64,000 nt of DNA from Streptomyces blattellae (GCF_009709555.1 NZ_WJBG01000119.1:1-64000); one strand, 5' to 3'. Positions 41,364 through 50,683 are shown, counted from the stretch's first letter. Program-made: numbers and translations. Notes: generated by a model not told the origin, from the letters alone.

Positions 41364-42761
41364 GTGGTACGGCCCCGGCGGCTGAGGCTGCTGTCGCTGC
41401 GGACGACGTTCGCGGTGTCGTTCGCGGCCGTGACCGCCGCGGTCACCCTCCTGGTCGGCTTCCTGTCGTACAACGCCGCGGCCCGGCTCGTCCGGGTGGA
41501 CCAGCAGTCCGTGTTCGACGAGGTCGTGCAGGATCTGCGGGGCACGCTGGAGCAGCAGCGGATGACGCCGGAGGACTTCTCGTCCTCGGCGCCGGGACAT
41601 GATCTCGTACGGCCCGCCCGGACCGATGTGCAGGTGCTGGGGCCGGACGGTGCCGTGGTCGACCCCGGCAGTCCGGGGCTGCCCGTCACCGGCGCCGACC
41701 GGCGCATCGCCGCCCGCGCCACCGCCGGGGCGCTGACCGAGCACGCGGACGTCGACGTCGGGAACGACGTGTACCGGATCGCGACCGTCGCGCTCGGCGG
41801 CGGGCGGGGAGCGGTGCAGGTGGCGCAGGAGTTCAGCGACACCGAGGACCTGCTGCGGGCGCTGCAGCAGCGGACGCTGATCCTGATGGCCGCGGTCGTC
41901 GTCGGCGCGGGGCTGTTCGGCTGGTGGCTGGCGCGGCGCATCACGCGCCGCCTGGTGCTGCTCACCTCCGCCGCCGAGGACGTCGCCCGCACCCGCCGGC
42001 TCGGCATCCAGGTGCCCGTCACCGGCTACGACGAAGTGGGCCGCCTCGGCCGCGCCTTCGACCGCATGCTCGGCCGGCTGGCCCAGTCCGAGGAGGACCA
42101 GCGGCGGCTGGTGCAGGACGCGGGGCATGAGCTGCGGACACCGCTGACCTCGCTGCGTACGAACATCTCTCTGCTCAGACGGATCGATGAGCTGCCGGCC
42201 GGGGCGCGGGACGAACTGGTCGCCGATCTCGGCCAGGAGGCACGTGAACTGACCGATCTGGTCAATGAGCTGGTGGATCTGGCGGCCGGGCAGTCGGACA
42301 CGGAGCCGCCGCAGCGGGTCGATCTCGCCGATATCGCGGAGGACGTCGCGGGGCTGGCGCGGCGGCGGTCCGGTCGGGAGATCGTGGTGCGGGCGAGCGG
42401 GGACACGTCGACCGACGGGCGGCCGGGGATGTTGCAGCGGGCGCTGTCCAATCTCGTCGAGAACGCGACGAAGTTCGACCGGGAGAAGGCGGCGCCGATC
42501 GAGATCGTCGTCTCCGGGCCCGCTCTGCCCGGCACGATCCGGGTCGAGGTCCTTGATCGTGGGTCCGGTATCGCGGACGAGGACCTGATGCGGATCTTCG
42601 ACCGGTTCTACCGGGCCGCGGACGCGCGGTCCCTGCCGGGGTCGGGGCTGGGGTTGTCGATCGTGCGGGAGGTGGCGTTGGCGCATGGGGGTGCGCCGTT
42701 CGCCGTACGGCGGGAGGGGGGCGGGGCGGTGATCGGGTTCACGGTGGGTGGGGGCGCGTAA
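41364..42761 (+). CDS. MprB-like sensor histidine kinase
   Basis: A 465-residue membrane kinase. Transmembrane helices at about 12-38 and 170-190 bracket a 130-residue extracytoplasmic sensor. HAMP follows, then the H box QDAGHELRTPLTSLRTN, an N box NLVENATKFDRE, and G boxes DRGSGI and GSGLGLSIVREV. GTG 41364 directly abuts the response regulator stop, so the two are translationally coupled. The signal is unknown; MprB relatives respond to envelope stress. Confidence 0.95.
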   Translation: MVRPRRLRLLSLRTTFAVSFAAVTAAVTLLVGFLSYNAAARLVRVDQQSVFDEVVQDLRGTLEQQRMTPEDFSSSAPGHDLVRPARTDVQVLGPDGAVVDPGSPGLPVTGADRRIAARATAGALTEHADVDVGNDVYRIATVALGGGRGAVQVAQEFSDTEDLLRALQQRTLILMAAVVVGAGLFGWWLARRITRRLVLLTSAAEDVARTRRLGIQVPVTGYDEVGRLGRAFDRMLGRLAQSEEDQRRLVQDAGHELRTPLTSLRTNISLLRRIDELPAGARDELVADLGQEARELTDLVNELVDLAAGQSDTEPPQRVDLADIAEDVAGLARRRSGREIVVRASGDTSTDGRPGMLQRALSNLVENATKFDREKAAPIEIVVSGPALPGTIRVEVLDRGSGIADEDLMRIFDRFYRAADARSLPGSGLGLSIVREVALAHGGAPFAVRREGGGAVIGFTVGGGA

Positions 42762-42835
42762 GTGGAGGTCGGCCTTGGCGTCGGATGCGGTCATGGAGCC
42801 AGTCTGGCGATCACGCGATCCATGTCCACTGCTTT

Positions 42836-42867
42836 GTACGGCCGCCGGACGGTACCGGCGGCCGTAC
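42836..42867. terminator. Bidirectional terminator
   Basis: Perfect 13-bp stem (42836-42848, 42855-42867) with a six-base loop, between the convergent histidine kinase and phytase genes. Confidence 0.8.
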
Positions 42868-42889
42868 GCGACCTCAGGCCCTCATGCCC

Positions 42890-44200
42890 TCACCTGTCCG
42901 CGGCGTCCACCACCGCGCCCAGGTCGACGAACTTGAAGCCCGTGGCCGTGCGGTCCTGCTCGGCCGGGGTCTCGTCGCCGTCCTGGACGACGAGGAGGCC
43001 GCGCGGATAGCGGCTGTCCAGCGGGGAGTTGAGGACGGCGGCGCCGTCGGACTCCTCCACGCTGTCGAGGGTCGAGGACGCGGCGCCGACCCTGAACCCG
43101 CCCTCGTATTCGTTGTATCCGTTGTCGTCGCCGACCTCGCGGTCGTACAGGGCGAAGGTGTTGTCGCCCTGGCTGGAAGCGAGGAGGTAGCCGTCGCCGT
43201 CCCGTTCCGTCAGCAGCGTCAGGCCCTCGACGTCGGCCGAGAGGTGCTCGCCGCCGAAGCCGGGGTCGGCGCCGGGCGTGCACTCCTCGGTCTCCTCGTC
43301 GTAGGTGCCCGGGACGCCGTACTCCCTGACCTTGTCGATCAGGACGGGCGTGCCGGTGAGGTCGGCGCGCAGCCGCCAGATGCCGATGTCCTCCTGGCCG
43401 GCGTACAGCGTGCCGGTGGCCGGGTCGACGACCATGCCCTCGACCTGCGGGAGTTCGCCGGGCTCCAGGCAGGGGGTCCAGGCCGTGCCGTCCGGGAGGC
43501 GGAAGGAGGAGGGGAGGTCGAGGGTGCGGACCTTGCGGTAGCCGACCTTGCCGTTCGCGGCCGGTACGAGTTCGAGCAGGGCGAGGCGGGTGCGCTCCCG
43601 CTGGCTGACGAGGGCGTACGTACGGCCGCTGGCCTTGTCCTTCCAGGTGGCCAGGCCGTACGCCGTGTGCTGGTCGTTGATCTCGCCCTGGTCGGCGGAG
43701 AACACCGGGGCGGCGGCCGGGTCGGTGATGTCGGTCAGCGGGGCGTCCGGGCGGGAGGCGTCGATGCGGTAGATCCGCAGGCGGTCGTTGCCGCGGTCGC
43801 TGACCACCGCGACATCGGCCCGGCCGGCGGAGGTGCGCAGGCCGGTGACGAGGTCCACGTTGTTGTACCGGCCCGGCGCGTCGTCCTCGGACGGCGGCTT
43901 CGGCGCGGCGACCGACTGCACCAGGCGCGCATCCAGGCCGTAGACCCGCAGACCGCCCTCCTTGGCGGTCGCCACGACGAGGCTGCGCCCGGGGTCGGCG
44001 GGGTTCCGCCAGATCGCCGGGTCGTCGGCGTCGGAGTTGCCGCCGGCCTCGTCGTCGAAGAGCGGCGCGGACTCGCTGCGCGCGGTCACCACCGGCAACT
44101 CGGCGTCCGCCCCCGCCGGGGACGCCGCGAGGAGGGTGGCCAGTGCGGTACCGGCGGCGAGGGCGGCGGCTCTGCGTGCGGCGCGGGGCGTCGTAGTCAC
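42890..44200 (-). CDS. Beta-propeller phytase-like secreted protein
   Basis: A 436-residue exported protein. Signal peptide RAARRAAALAAGTALATLLAASPAGA (about 1-31). The mature part has the calcium-phytase pattern: DADDPAIWRNPADPGRSLVVAT, GLRVYGLDARLVQS, RYNNVDLVTGLR, AYGLATWKD, EVEGMVVDPATGTLYAGQEDIGIWRL-like blades, and GEHLSADVEGLTL. It probably releases phosphate from phytate outside the cell. GTG 44200 with AGGAAG upstream. No Pho box was identified, although such genes are commonly phosphate-controlled. Confidence 0.85.
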   Translation of the reverse strand: MTTTPRAARRAAALAAGTALATLLAASPAGADAELPVVTARSESAPLFDDEAGGNSDADDPAIWRNPADPGRSLVVATAKEGGLRVYGLDARLVQSVAAPKPPSEDDAPGRYNNVDLVTGLRTSAGRADVAVVSDRGNDRLRIYRIDASRPDAPLTDITDPAAAPVFSADQGEINDQHTAYGLATWKDKASGRTYALVSQRERTRLALLELVPAANGKVGYRKVRTLDLPSSFRLPDGTAWTPCLEPGELPQVEGMVVDPATGTLYAGQEDIGIWRLRADLTGTPVLIDKVREYGVPGTYDEETEECTPGADPGFGGEHLSADVEGLTLLTERDGDGYLLASSQGDNTFALYDREVGDDNGYNEYEGGFRVGAASSTLDSVEESDGAAVLNSPLDSRYPRGLLVVQDGDETPAEQDRTATGFKFVDLGAVVDAADR

Positions 44201-44342
44201 GGGTCTTCCTTATGTCAGGGGTGTCACGGACATGCCGATAGTGGGTGGGGAAGTTGGCGCCCAGGGGTACGTCGGCTGTCCGGAAGACGTCACATGTGAC
44301 TCCACGGTCCGCCTCAGCAACAACCGCGGCAGCAGGCGGAAT

Positions 44343-44552
44343 TCATCGGTCCGGCGACAGACCCGCTGCCAGCAGCCGCTCCCCCTCGGAGCGCTTCGGC
44401 ACCCACAGCCCGAACCGGCTCTCCAACCGCTCCAGAACCTGCGGCGGGGCCATGGGCTCGCCCGACGGCCAGCCGAGCGCCAACGGCTCGGCCCCGTCGT
44501 CGTACGCCGGAAACAGGGGGTCGGCCTCCTGACCGACACTGCCAATCGCCAA
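44343..44552 (-). CDS. Possible truncated gene of unknown function
   Basis: A 69-residue frame starting with TTG inside a 7-bp tandem repeat. The later part (LFPAYDDGAEPLALGWPSGEP, ERLESRFGLWVPKRSEGERL) reads like an ordered Streptomyces protein with normal codon bias, but the N-terminus comes from repeat sequence. It may be the surviving 3' end of an older gene. I do not recognise the family. Confidence 0.35.
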   Translation of the reverse strand: MAIGSVGQEADPLFPAYDDGAEPLALGWPSGEPMAPPQVLERLESRFGLWVPKRSEGERLLAAGLSPDR

Positions 44553-44634
44553 TCGCCAATCGCCAATTGCCTATCGCCTATCGCCTATCGCCAGTCGCCT
44601 ATCGCCTATCGCCTGCGGTCTGCGGTCTGCGGTC
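44541..44634. repeat. 7-bp minisatellite
   Basis: Ten tandem heptamers (GCCAATC, GCCAATT, GCCTATC, GCCAGTC) at 44541-44610 followed, after GCC, by three copies of TGCGGTC. The first block is strikingly A/T-rich for this genome. It sits between the alpha/beta hydrolase stop and the small gene at 44343. Confidence 0.95.
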
Positions 44635-44651
44635 GGCCCGAGGGCGCGGCC

Positions 44652-45374
44652 TCACTTCAGGTGCCGGTCGTAGAACCGGCAGCCGTCCTCCAGTTCGAAC
44701 CACGGGGTGCCGGTGTGTCCGCCCATATTGGCGTGCAGGGTTTTCTCCTTGGTGCCGAAGGCGTCGAAGAGGTCCAAGGCCCGTTGCCGGGGATTGCCTT
44801 CGTCGTCCCACTGCAGCAGGAGCAGCAGCGGAATGGTGACCTGCCGGGCCTCCTCGCGCTGGGCGCGGGGCACGTAACCCCCGGCGAAGAAGCCGGCGGC
44901 CGTGATGCGCGGTTCGGCCACCGCAAGGCGGATGCCGAGGGCGGTCCACCCCGAGTACCCGACCGGGCCGGCGATCTCGGGCAGTGCAAGGAGGGTGTCC
45001 AGGGTGGTCTGCCATTCCGGGACCGCTTTTTCGACCAGTGGGCCGACGACGGACTCGAAGATCTCGTCGACCGGCTCGCCGGCCTGTATCGCCCGGCGGA
45101 GGTCGGCGCGTCTCTGCTCGTCGGCGGCGGAGCGGGGCCGGTCACCGCACCCGGCAGCGTCGATGGAGGCCACCGCGTAGCCGTACGCCGTGGTGTGCCG
45201 GGCCCGGGCCACCAGCCGGGGTTCCGCTTTGGGCAGGCCGTTGTTGTGGGCCATCAGGATCAGCGGGGCGGGTGCGGTGGATCCAGGCGTCCACAGCGTG
45301 CCGGGGATCTCGCCGAGAGTGAATTCGCGTTCGAGGACGCCGTCGTCGAGGCGCTGTCCGGACGTGAAGTGCAT
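44652..45374 (-). CDS. Alpha/beta hydrolase (dienelactone-hydrolase-like)
   Basis: A 240-residue esterase-type protein. The oxyanion region is LILMAHNNG, nucleophile Ser in VGYSGWTALG, a catalytic Asp is probable in LLLQWDDEG and His in MGGHTGTPWF. The fold order fits the dienelactone hydrolase branch. The substrate is unknown. ATG 45374 is preceded by CGAAAGGCACGACC. No clear operon partner: the gene is flanked by repeats and a 317-base gap. Confidence 0.8.
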   Translation of the reverse strand: MHFTSGQRLDDGVLEREFTLGEIPGTLWTPGSTAPAPLILMAHNNGLPKAEPRLVARARHTTAYGYAVASIDAAGCGDRPRSAADEQRRADLRRAIQAGEPVDEIFESVVGPLVEKAVPEWQTTLDTLLALPEIAGPVGYSGWTALGIRLAVAEPRITAAGFFAGGYVPRAQREEARQVTIPLLLLLQWDDEGNPRQRALDLFDAFGTKEKTLHANMGGHTGTPWFELEDGCRFYDRHLK

Positions 45375-45691
45375 GGTCGTGCCTTTCGGGAGGGCTCTGG
45401 AACGGCGCTCCCGGACGACCTATCGCCCGACCGTGACCCCGGAGGGGAGCACCCATGTCGGTACTGCGTTCACAGATACCACCTCCTCGTCTCTGGCACG
45501 GCCTCCGGAAAAGTAGCAGTGGCCGCCGTGCTCCGCCACGGGTTTTCGCGGAGGCTCCGTGACCGGATGCAGCGGAGCCGCGTCGTGTCAACGCCGGTCC
45601 GGCTACCAGCCGGACCATGATCGTTCTCGGCGCCAGCGGCTGTGCCCCTGGCCACCTGACGACCCCTCCGGGGAACATGATGCGGAATCTC
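45375..45691. other. Intergenic region with a small hairpin
   Basis: 317 bases without a convincing gene. A perfect 9-bp stem with 3-base loop lies at 45596-45616, 76 bases after the molybdoenzyme stop (minus strand), and may be its terminator. The minus strand downstream contains TTGACA (about 45589) without a good -10 box. Confidence 0.5.
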
Positions 45692-47419
45692 TCAGTCGAC
45701 CTTGACATTGATCGTGTGCCAGCCGGTTGCTCCGTCGGGAAGCGGCTCGTGCTCCCGCCCGGTCTGCACCTCGCCGGTGTTGTCGGTGGCGCGTACCTGC
45801 AGCCGATGCTCGCCGGACGTGGCCTGCCACAGCCAGCTCCACTGCCGCCATGTGTCCGCCGACGGCACCGCCGCGAGCCGTGCCTGCTGCCACGGTCCGT
45901 CATCCACGCGGACCTCTACCGCGGACACGCCGCGATGCTGTGCCCATGCCACCCCGGCCACCATCACCGGACCCCGCTCCAACTGCTTGCCCGAGGACGG
46001 TGTGTCGATCCGGGACTGTGTCTTCACCGGGGCCTTCGCCGCGTAGTCCCGCCGTACCCAGTAGGCGCTGAAGTCCGAGAAACTGCTCAGCTCCAGCTCC
46101 GTCAGCCACTTCGTCGCCGATACGTATCCGTACAGCCCGGGCACCACCATCCGGACCGGAAACCCGTGCTCGACCGGCAGCGGCTCACCGTTCATCCCGA
46201 CCGCCAGCAACGCGTCCCGCCCGTCACGCAACGCCGCCGTGGGCGTGCCGGCCGTGTAGCCGTCCACGGAACGGCTCACCACCTGATCCGCTCCCTCGTC
46301 CGGCTCGACCTCGTCCAGCAGGTCCTTGACCGGTACCCCCAACCATCGCGCGTTGCCGATCAACGAGCCGCCGACCTCATTGGACACACACGCCAGCGTG
46401 ATGTACCGCTCCACCATCGGCCGTGCCAGCAACTGGTCGTACGTCAACGTCAGCTGCCGTTTCACCCGACCATGAATCCTCAGCTGCCAGTCATCCGGTT
46501 CCACAAGCGGCACCGTCAATGCGGTGTCGATCCGGTAGAAGTCCGCGTTCCTGGTCACGAAGGAATCCACCCCGGACACGCCGGCGGAGACGTTGGCGGG
46601 CAAGGGCCGTGCCGGACTCGACGGGGACGGAAGGACCACCGCGTCCCGGGCCGCGGCCACACGCTGTGCCCAGAGCCGGCGTCCGCCCGCGACGGCCACC
46701 GCGGCCGCACCGATCGCCCCGTACGCCAGCACGAGAAACCGTCTCCGGTCCGGTAGCGGCCGCGCGCCCTCCACCACCGGGACGCCGGCATCCGACGACG
46801 GCGAAGGGGTGCCCTGCACGGGGGTCGGGGCATCCGGGGCCTCCTGCGCCGCCACATCCGTGTCCGGGCCGGTGCCTTCCCCCAGGGCCTCCGGGGCCTC
46901 CGAGGCATCCGGGGCCTCCGGGGCCCGCAGCTCCTGCGCCGACACCGCCGCACGGCCCGGCAGGTTCCGGCGCAGCAGCATCAGAAGGCCGGCGGCGGCC
47001 AGTGCACCGGCCACCGACGGCAGCGGATACGCCCATGTGGCGCTGGCCCGGGTGGCTGACGAGAGGACGCCGATCACGCCGAACAGAGCGACACCGGCCA
47101 GCCCGTACCAGAGCCGGCGCATGGTCAGTACACCGACGAACGCGGCGAAGACTGCCAGCACCAGCACGATTCCCGCCTGCAGCGCCAGCTTGTCGTACGT
47201 GTAGAACACCGTGACGGCGAACTCCTTGACGGGAGTCGGCGTATGGTCCACGGCGACGCCGCCTACCGCTACGAGGGGCGATGAGGGCCCGCCCGTCGCG
47301 GCTGCCACCAACTCACCGACGCCCAGGGCGAGCGCGGTGGCCGCGACGCCCGCGAGCTCGCCGTACCACTGCTTGGGCGGCCTGTCCGGGGCAGCCCGGC
47401 CTGTCTTCTCAGCCCTCAC
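45692..47419 (-). CDS. Sulfite-oxidase-like molybdopterin oxidoreductase with membrane domain
   Basis: A 575-residue protein. The N-terminal 150 residues have four or so transmembrane helices (VAATALALGVGELVAAATGG, LQAGIVLVLAVFAAFVGVL, LWYGLAGVALFGVIGVL, VAGALAAAGLLMLLRR), then an acidic low-complexity linker (150-230) and a further helix. The catalytic part is on the outside: the Moco-binding domain with Cys in YITLACVSNEVGG, GVPVKDLLDEV, and VEHGFPVRMVVPGLYGY, followed by the Mo-co dimerisation beta-sandwich ending WHTINVKV. The electron acceptor is unknown. GTG 47419 lies in the last of three tandem 14-bp repeats. The next gene upstream (47473) is a small membrane protein. Confidence 0.85.
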   Translation of the reverse strand: MRAEKTGRAAPDRPPKQWYGELAGVAATALALGVGELVAAATGGPSSPLVAVGGVAVDHTPTPVKEFAVTVFYTYDKLALQAGIVLVLAVFAAFVGVLTMRRLWYGLAGVALFGVIGVLSSATRASATWAYPLPSVAGALAAAGLLMLLRRNLPGRAAVSAQELRAPEAPDASEAPEALGEGTGPDTDVAAQEAPDAPTPVQGTPSPSSDAGVPVVEGARPLPDRRRFLVLAYGAIGAAAVAVAGGRRLWAQRVAAARDAVVLPSPSSPARPLPANVSAGVSGVDSFVTRNADFYRIDTALTVPLVEPDDWQLRIHGRVKRQLTLTYDQLLARPMVERYITLACVSNEVGGSLIGNARWLGVPVKDLLDEVEPDEGADQVVSRSVDGYTAGTPTAALRDGRDALLAVGMNGEPLPVEHGFPVRMVVPGLYGYVSATKWLTELELSSFSDFSAYWVRRDYAAKAPVKTQSRIDTPSSGKQLERGPVMVAGVAWAQHRGVSAVEVRVDDGPWQQARLAAVPSADTWRQWSWLWQATSGEHRLQVRATDNTGEVQTGREHEPLPDGATGWHTINVKVD

Positions 47420-47447
47420 TTCTCAGCCTTCACTTCTCAGCCGTCAT
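47406..47447. repeat. 14-bp triplication of the molybdoenzyme start region
   Basis: Three tandem 14-base units (TTCTCAGCC, one variable base, TCAC/TCAT). On the minus strand each begins with a start codon: ATG, GTG and GTG. The first two frames are five-codon minigenes ending in TGA that overlaps the next GTG; the third GTG is the start of the molybdoenzyme gene. Confidence 0.9.
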
Positions 47448-47472
47448 ACCGACGTCAGGCATGGGCAGGCGC

Positions 47473-47676
47473 TCATCGGCTGATCCGGCGCCGCCGGGCG
47501 AAGCCGACCCCCAGCATGACCAGACCGGCGATCACCACGATGGGCCCGACGACCGCCCACAGCGTCACGCCGCTCATCGACGAGCCCCCCATGACGTCGG
47601 TTCCCTGCAAGGTCCAGAGCACGCCGAAAAGGATGAACAGTGCGCCGAGGACGAAGACGAGCCAGTTCCGCTTCAC
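47473..47676 (-). CDS. Small membrane protein
   Basis: 67 residues with two transmembrane helices (RNWLVFVLGALFILFGVLWTL and VTLWAVVGPIVVIAGLVMLG) and a basic tail RRRRIS. GTG 47676 follows GGAGG by about 6 bases, a good start. No recognised family. The molybdoenzyme gene is downstream on the same strand; the pair may be co-transcribed. Confidence 0.75.
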   Translation of the reverse strand: MKRNWLVFVLGALFILFGVLWTLQGTDVMGGSSMSGVTLWAVVGPIVVIAGLVMLGVGFARRRRISR

Positions 47677-47892
47677 GGGATACCTCCAGATGTGGAGCCG
47701 AGGGTCTCGACAACGAGCGTGCCGGTTGTGTGGCCGCAGCGGCTACAACGCTTCGTTGGACCCCTTGTCAACCGATCGACGTACCCACGGCTCCACCGGT
47801 GCGTGGACCTTCCCCGGCGCCGAGCCGGGCACCCTGGACAGGGGCGCTCGTAGACTGGCGGTCAGATCCCGGCGCGCGAAGGTGGGCAGGAC

Positions 47893-49197
47893 GTGGCAGT
47901 GCGCAGCACCGTCGTCGACTTCGGATCCCGTTACCGCGTCGGGTGGCATGTCCTCGTCGGCGCCGTCGCGTTACCTCTCGCCGTCGCCACAGCGGCCGAT
48001 GTCGCCGTGTCGCTCGGACAACGCCTGCTCGCTCTCGGCACGCTCGCCGTCATCGTCGCCTGGTACGCCCTGGTCGCTCCGCGGGCCATGGAGAACAGCG
48101 ACGAGCGTTGGGGCGTGGCCTACTTCGTCCTCCTGGCGGTTGCCTTCCCGCTCCTGCTCGCCATCGCCCCGATCGGCGGCGCCCTGCTGTTCGCGCTCTG
48201 CCCACAGCTGTTCGTGATGGTCACGAGGTGGCGGGTGCGCATACCGCTGTTGCTGATCCTCTACGCCGAACTCGCCTGGGCCATGCTGGCCCGGATGGGA
48301 GTCAGCCGCTACACGGTGGCGACGGTCGGCGTGACCGTTCTGGTACCCATGATCGTGACGATCCTCGTGGGCGCCTATCTGACGGGCATCCGCGAGCAGA
48401 ACCGCCGGCGTGCCGAGCTGATCGAGGAACTGACCCGGACCCGGGCCGCGCTGGCACGCGCGGGCCACGAGGCAGGCGTCCATGCCGAACGCGAACGCCT
48501 GGCCGTAGAGATCCACGACACCCTGGCACAGGGCTTCACCAGCATCCTCATGCTCGCCCAGGCCGCACGGACGACCCTGCGCCGTAATCCGACGGCCGCC
48601 GATGGCCAGCTCGACATCCTGGAGAAGACCGCCCGCGAGAACCTCGCGGAGGCACGCTCGCTGATCGCCGCGCTGGCCCCGGTCGACCTGACCGGCCGCA
48701 GCCTCGCGGACGCGCTGGACCGGCTCGCCGCCCGGCATACGCGCGACACGGGCACGCGCGTCGAGGTGTCGATCGTCGGCGAACGGTCCGGCGCACCTGT
48801 CGGCACCGACATCGCCCTGCTGCGCACCGCGCAGGAGGCCCTGGCCAACGTCGGCAAGTACGCCGGGGCCACGACGGTACGGATCGACCTGCGCTGCGAA
48901 AACGGCCTCACCACGCTGGCCGTGACCGATGACGGCCGGGGCTTCGACCCCGCCGCCGTCCGCGGTGGGTACGGCCTGCCCGGAATTCGCACGCGCGCCA
49001 CCAGCCTCGGCGGAACGTGCACGGTGCGATCGACTCCTGGCCAGGGCACCACGGTACGGGTCGAGCTGCCGCCGGCCCCGGCCGGGAGGGCGGCGCGCGG
49101 CCTGCAGCCAGTGCCTGATCTCAGCACTGCACCCGACGCTCCCGACGCTCCCGCCGCTCCACGTCCGATCACCGAGCGGGCGGAACCGGACCGATGA
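47893..49197 (+). CDS. NarL-type sensor histidine kinase
   Basis: A 434-residue kinase with five or six N-terminal transmembrane helices (residues 15-170), a short coiled coil, the HisKA_3 H box ERLAVEIHDTLAQGFTSILM and an HATPase_c domain (LLRTAQEALANVGKYAGA, VTDDGRGFDP, GGYGLPGIRTRATSLGG). The C-terminal 40 residues are Ala/Pro-rich. GTG 47893 is used; GTG 47899 is also possible. Its stop overlaps the ATG of the response regulator gene. Confidence 0.9.
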   Translation: MAVRSTVVDFGSRYRVGWHVLVGAVALPLAVATAADVAVSLGQRLLALGTLAVIVAWYALVAPRAMENSDERWGVAYFVLLAVAFPLLLAIAPIGGALLFALCPQLFVMVTRWRVRIPLLLILYAELAWAMLARMGVSRYTVATVGVTVLVPMIVTILVGAYLTGIREQNRRRAELIEELTRTRAALARAGHEAGVHAERERLAVEIHDTLAQGFTSILMLAQAARTTLRRNPTAADGQLDILEKTARENLAEARSLIAALAPVDLTGRSLADALDRLAARHTRDTGTRVEVSIVGERSGAPVGTDIALLRTAQEALANVGKYAGATTVRIDLRCENGLTTLAVTDDGRGFDPAAVRGGYGLPGIRTRATSLGGTCTVRSTPGQGTTVRVELPPAPAGRAARGLQPVPDLSTAPDAPDAPAAPRPITERAEPDR

Positions 49198-49829
49198 CCG
49201 TCAACATCCTGATCGTCGACGACCATCCCGTCGTACGCTTCGGCCTCCGCGGCATGCTGGAGTCCTACGACGACCTGCGGGTCGTCGGCGAGGCCGACTC
49301 CGGCGACGAAGCGGTCGTCCTCGCCGCCGCGGCACGCCCGGACGTCGTCCTGATGGACCTGCGGATGCCGGGTACCGACGGTGCCACCGCGACGGCGCGC
49401 ATCCGCCAGGAGCACCCCGGCATTCGCGTGATCGTGCTGACCACCTTCGAAGGTGACGCCGACATCCTGCCGGCGATCGAGGCCGGCGCCACCGGGTACC
49501 TGCTCAAGGACACCCCGATCGGCACCCTGACCGAGGCGATCCGGGCGGCCGCCCGCGGCGAAACCGTCCTCGCCCCGCCGGTGGCCGCCCGGCTGGTGAC
49601 TCACATGCAGGCGCCGGCCGGGGAGCATCTCACCCCCCGTGAGGTGCAGGTGCTCGGCCTCGTCGCGCGCGGTCTGTCCAACAGCGAGATCGGCCGGCAG
49701 CTGTACATCGGTGAAGCGACGGTGAAGACCCACCTGCTGCGAACGTTCGTCAAGCTGGGTGTCAACGACCGCACCGCAGCCGTCACCGTCGCCCTCTCCC
49801 GCGGCATCCTCACCTCACCGCACCAGTGA
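49194..49829 (+). CDS. NarL/FixJ-family response regulator
   Basis: A 211-residue response regulator: receiver with DDHPVVRFGLRGML, Asp53 in VVLMDLRMPGTDG, LTTFEGD and LLKDTP, then the LuxR-type helix-turn-helix LTPREVQVLGLVARGLSNSEIGRQLYIGEATVKTHLLRTFVKLGVNDRTAAV. The ATG overlaps the kinase stop (ATGA), so the pair is coupled. Targets are unknown; the adjacent molybdoenzyme and small membrane protein are candidates. Confidence 0.95.
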   Translation: MTVNILIVDDHPVVRFGLRGMLESYDDLRVVGEADSGDEAVVLAAAARPDVVLMDLRMPGTDGATATARIRQEHPGIRVIVLTTFEGDADILPAIEAGATGYLLKDTPIGTLTEAIRAAARGETVLAPPVAARLVTHMQAPAGEHLTPREVQVLGLVARGLSNSEIGRQLYIGEATVKTHLLRTFVKLGVNDRTAAVTVALSRGILTSPHQ

Positions 49830-49980
49830 GCCCTCCTCCAACCCTCGCGACGGTGAGCGTCTGCTGTGTGGGTGGTGATGCTGGGCGGAAGGAGCGGGGC
49901 GGTGGCCCTCCAAGGGGCTGCCAGTACGGGCTGAGCCACCAACTGCGCAGGATCGAGGGCATCGGAAAGGGCCAGCAGGG

Positions 49981-50670
49981 ATGAGTCAGGGAGTGCCAGT
50001 GCCGGAGCACCAGCAGCGTCAGATCACCGACGAGCAGTTCCATGACGCGACGCTGATCTGGAACTACCACCAGATGGGCCACGAGCAGCGGCCCTGCTCG
50101 GCGGCGATCGGCCTGGGCAGCCACGACCTCGGAGTGGTCACCACGGCCGCCGACCTCTACCGCGCTGGCCTCTTCCCGGTCGTGGTGTTCAGCGGGGGCA
50201 ACAGCCCCACCACCCGGGCCCGCTTCCCGCGCGGTGAGGCCGTCCACTACCGCGAGCACGCCCTGAGTCTGGGCGTGCCGGACGAGGCGATCCTGGTCGA
50301 GCCCAAGGCGGCCAACACAGGCCAGAACGTCACTTTCTCCCGCGAGCTGCTGGCCGAGGTCGGCATCGCGGTCGAGTCGCTGCTGCTGATCTCCAAGCCG
50401 TACATGGAACGCCGCTCGTACGCGACGTGCCGCAGGCTGTGGCCCGAGGCTGAGGTCGTGTGTGCCTCCGAGTCGCTGGAGTTGGACGACTACATCAAGT
50501 CCATCGGCGACGAGAAGCTCGTCGTCGACATGCTCGTCGGTGACCTGCAACGCGTGATCGAGTACCCGAAGCTCGGCTTCGCCGTCGAGCAGGATGTACC
50601 GGGGGATGTGTATGACGCTTACGAGCGACTTGTGCGGGCCGGGTTCGACAGCCGTCTCGTCACTGGCTGA
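49981..50670 (+). CDS. YdcF/SanA family protein (DUF218)
   Basis: A 229-residue Rossmann-like DUF218 protein: SAAIGLGSHDLGVVTTAADLYRAGLFPVVVFSGG, EAVHYREHALSLGVPDEAILVEPKAANTGQN and LLLISKPYMERRSYATCRR. Family members in E. coli bind S-adenosylmethionine or act in envelope biology; no membrane helix is seen here, so a cytoplasmic location is likely. ATG 49981 follows AGCAGGG. Confidence 0.85.
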   Translation: MSQGVPVPEHQQRQITDEQFHDATLIWNYHQMGHEQRPCSAAIGLGSHDLGVVTTAADLYRAGLFPVVVFSGGNSPTTRARFPRGEAVHYREHALSLGVPDEAILVEPKAANTGQNVTFSRELLAEVGIAVESLLLISKPYMERRSYATCRRLWPEAEVVCASESLELDDYIKSIGDEKLVVDMLVGDLQRVIEYPKLGFAVEQDVPGDVYDAYERLVRAGFDSRLVTG

Positions 50671-50683
50671 CGGCGACTCAGTC

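Noticed and set aside
45461..45475. Possible second Rex site near 45,465 (GCGTTCACA half)
   Set aside because: Only one half matches. The other half has several mismatches, and the gene next to it is not a typical Rex target.
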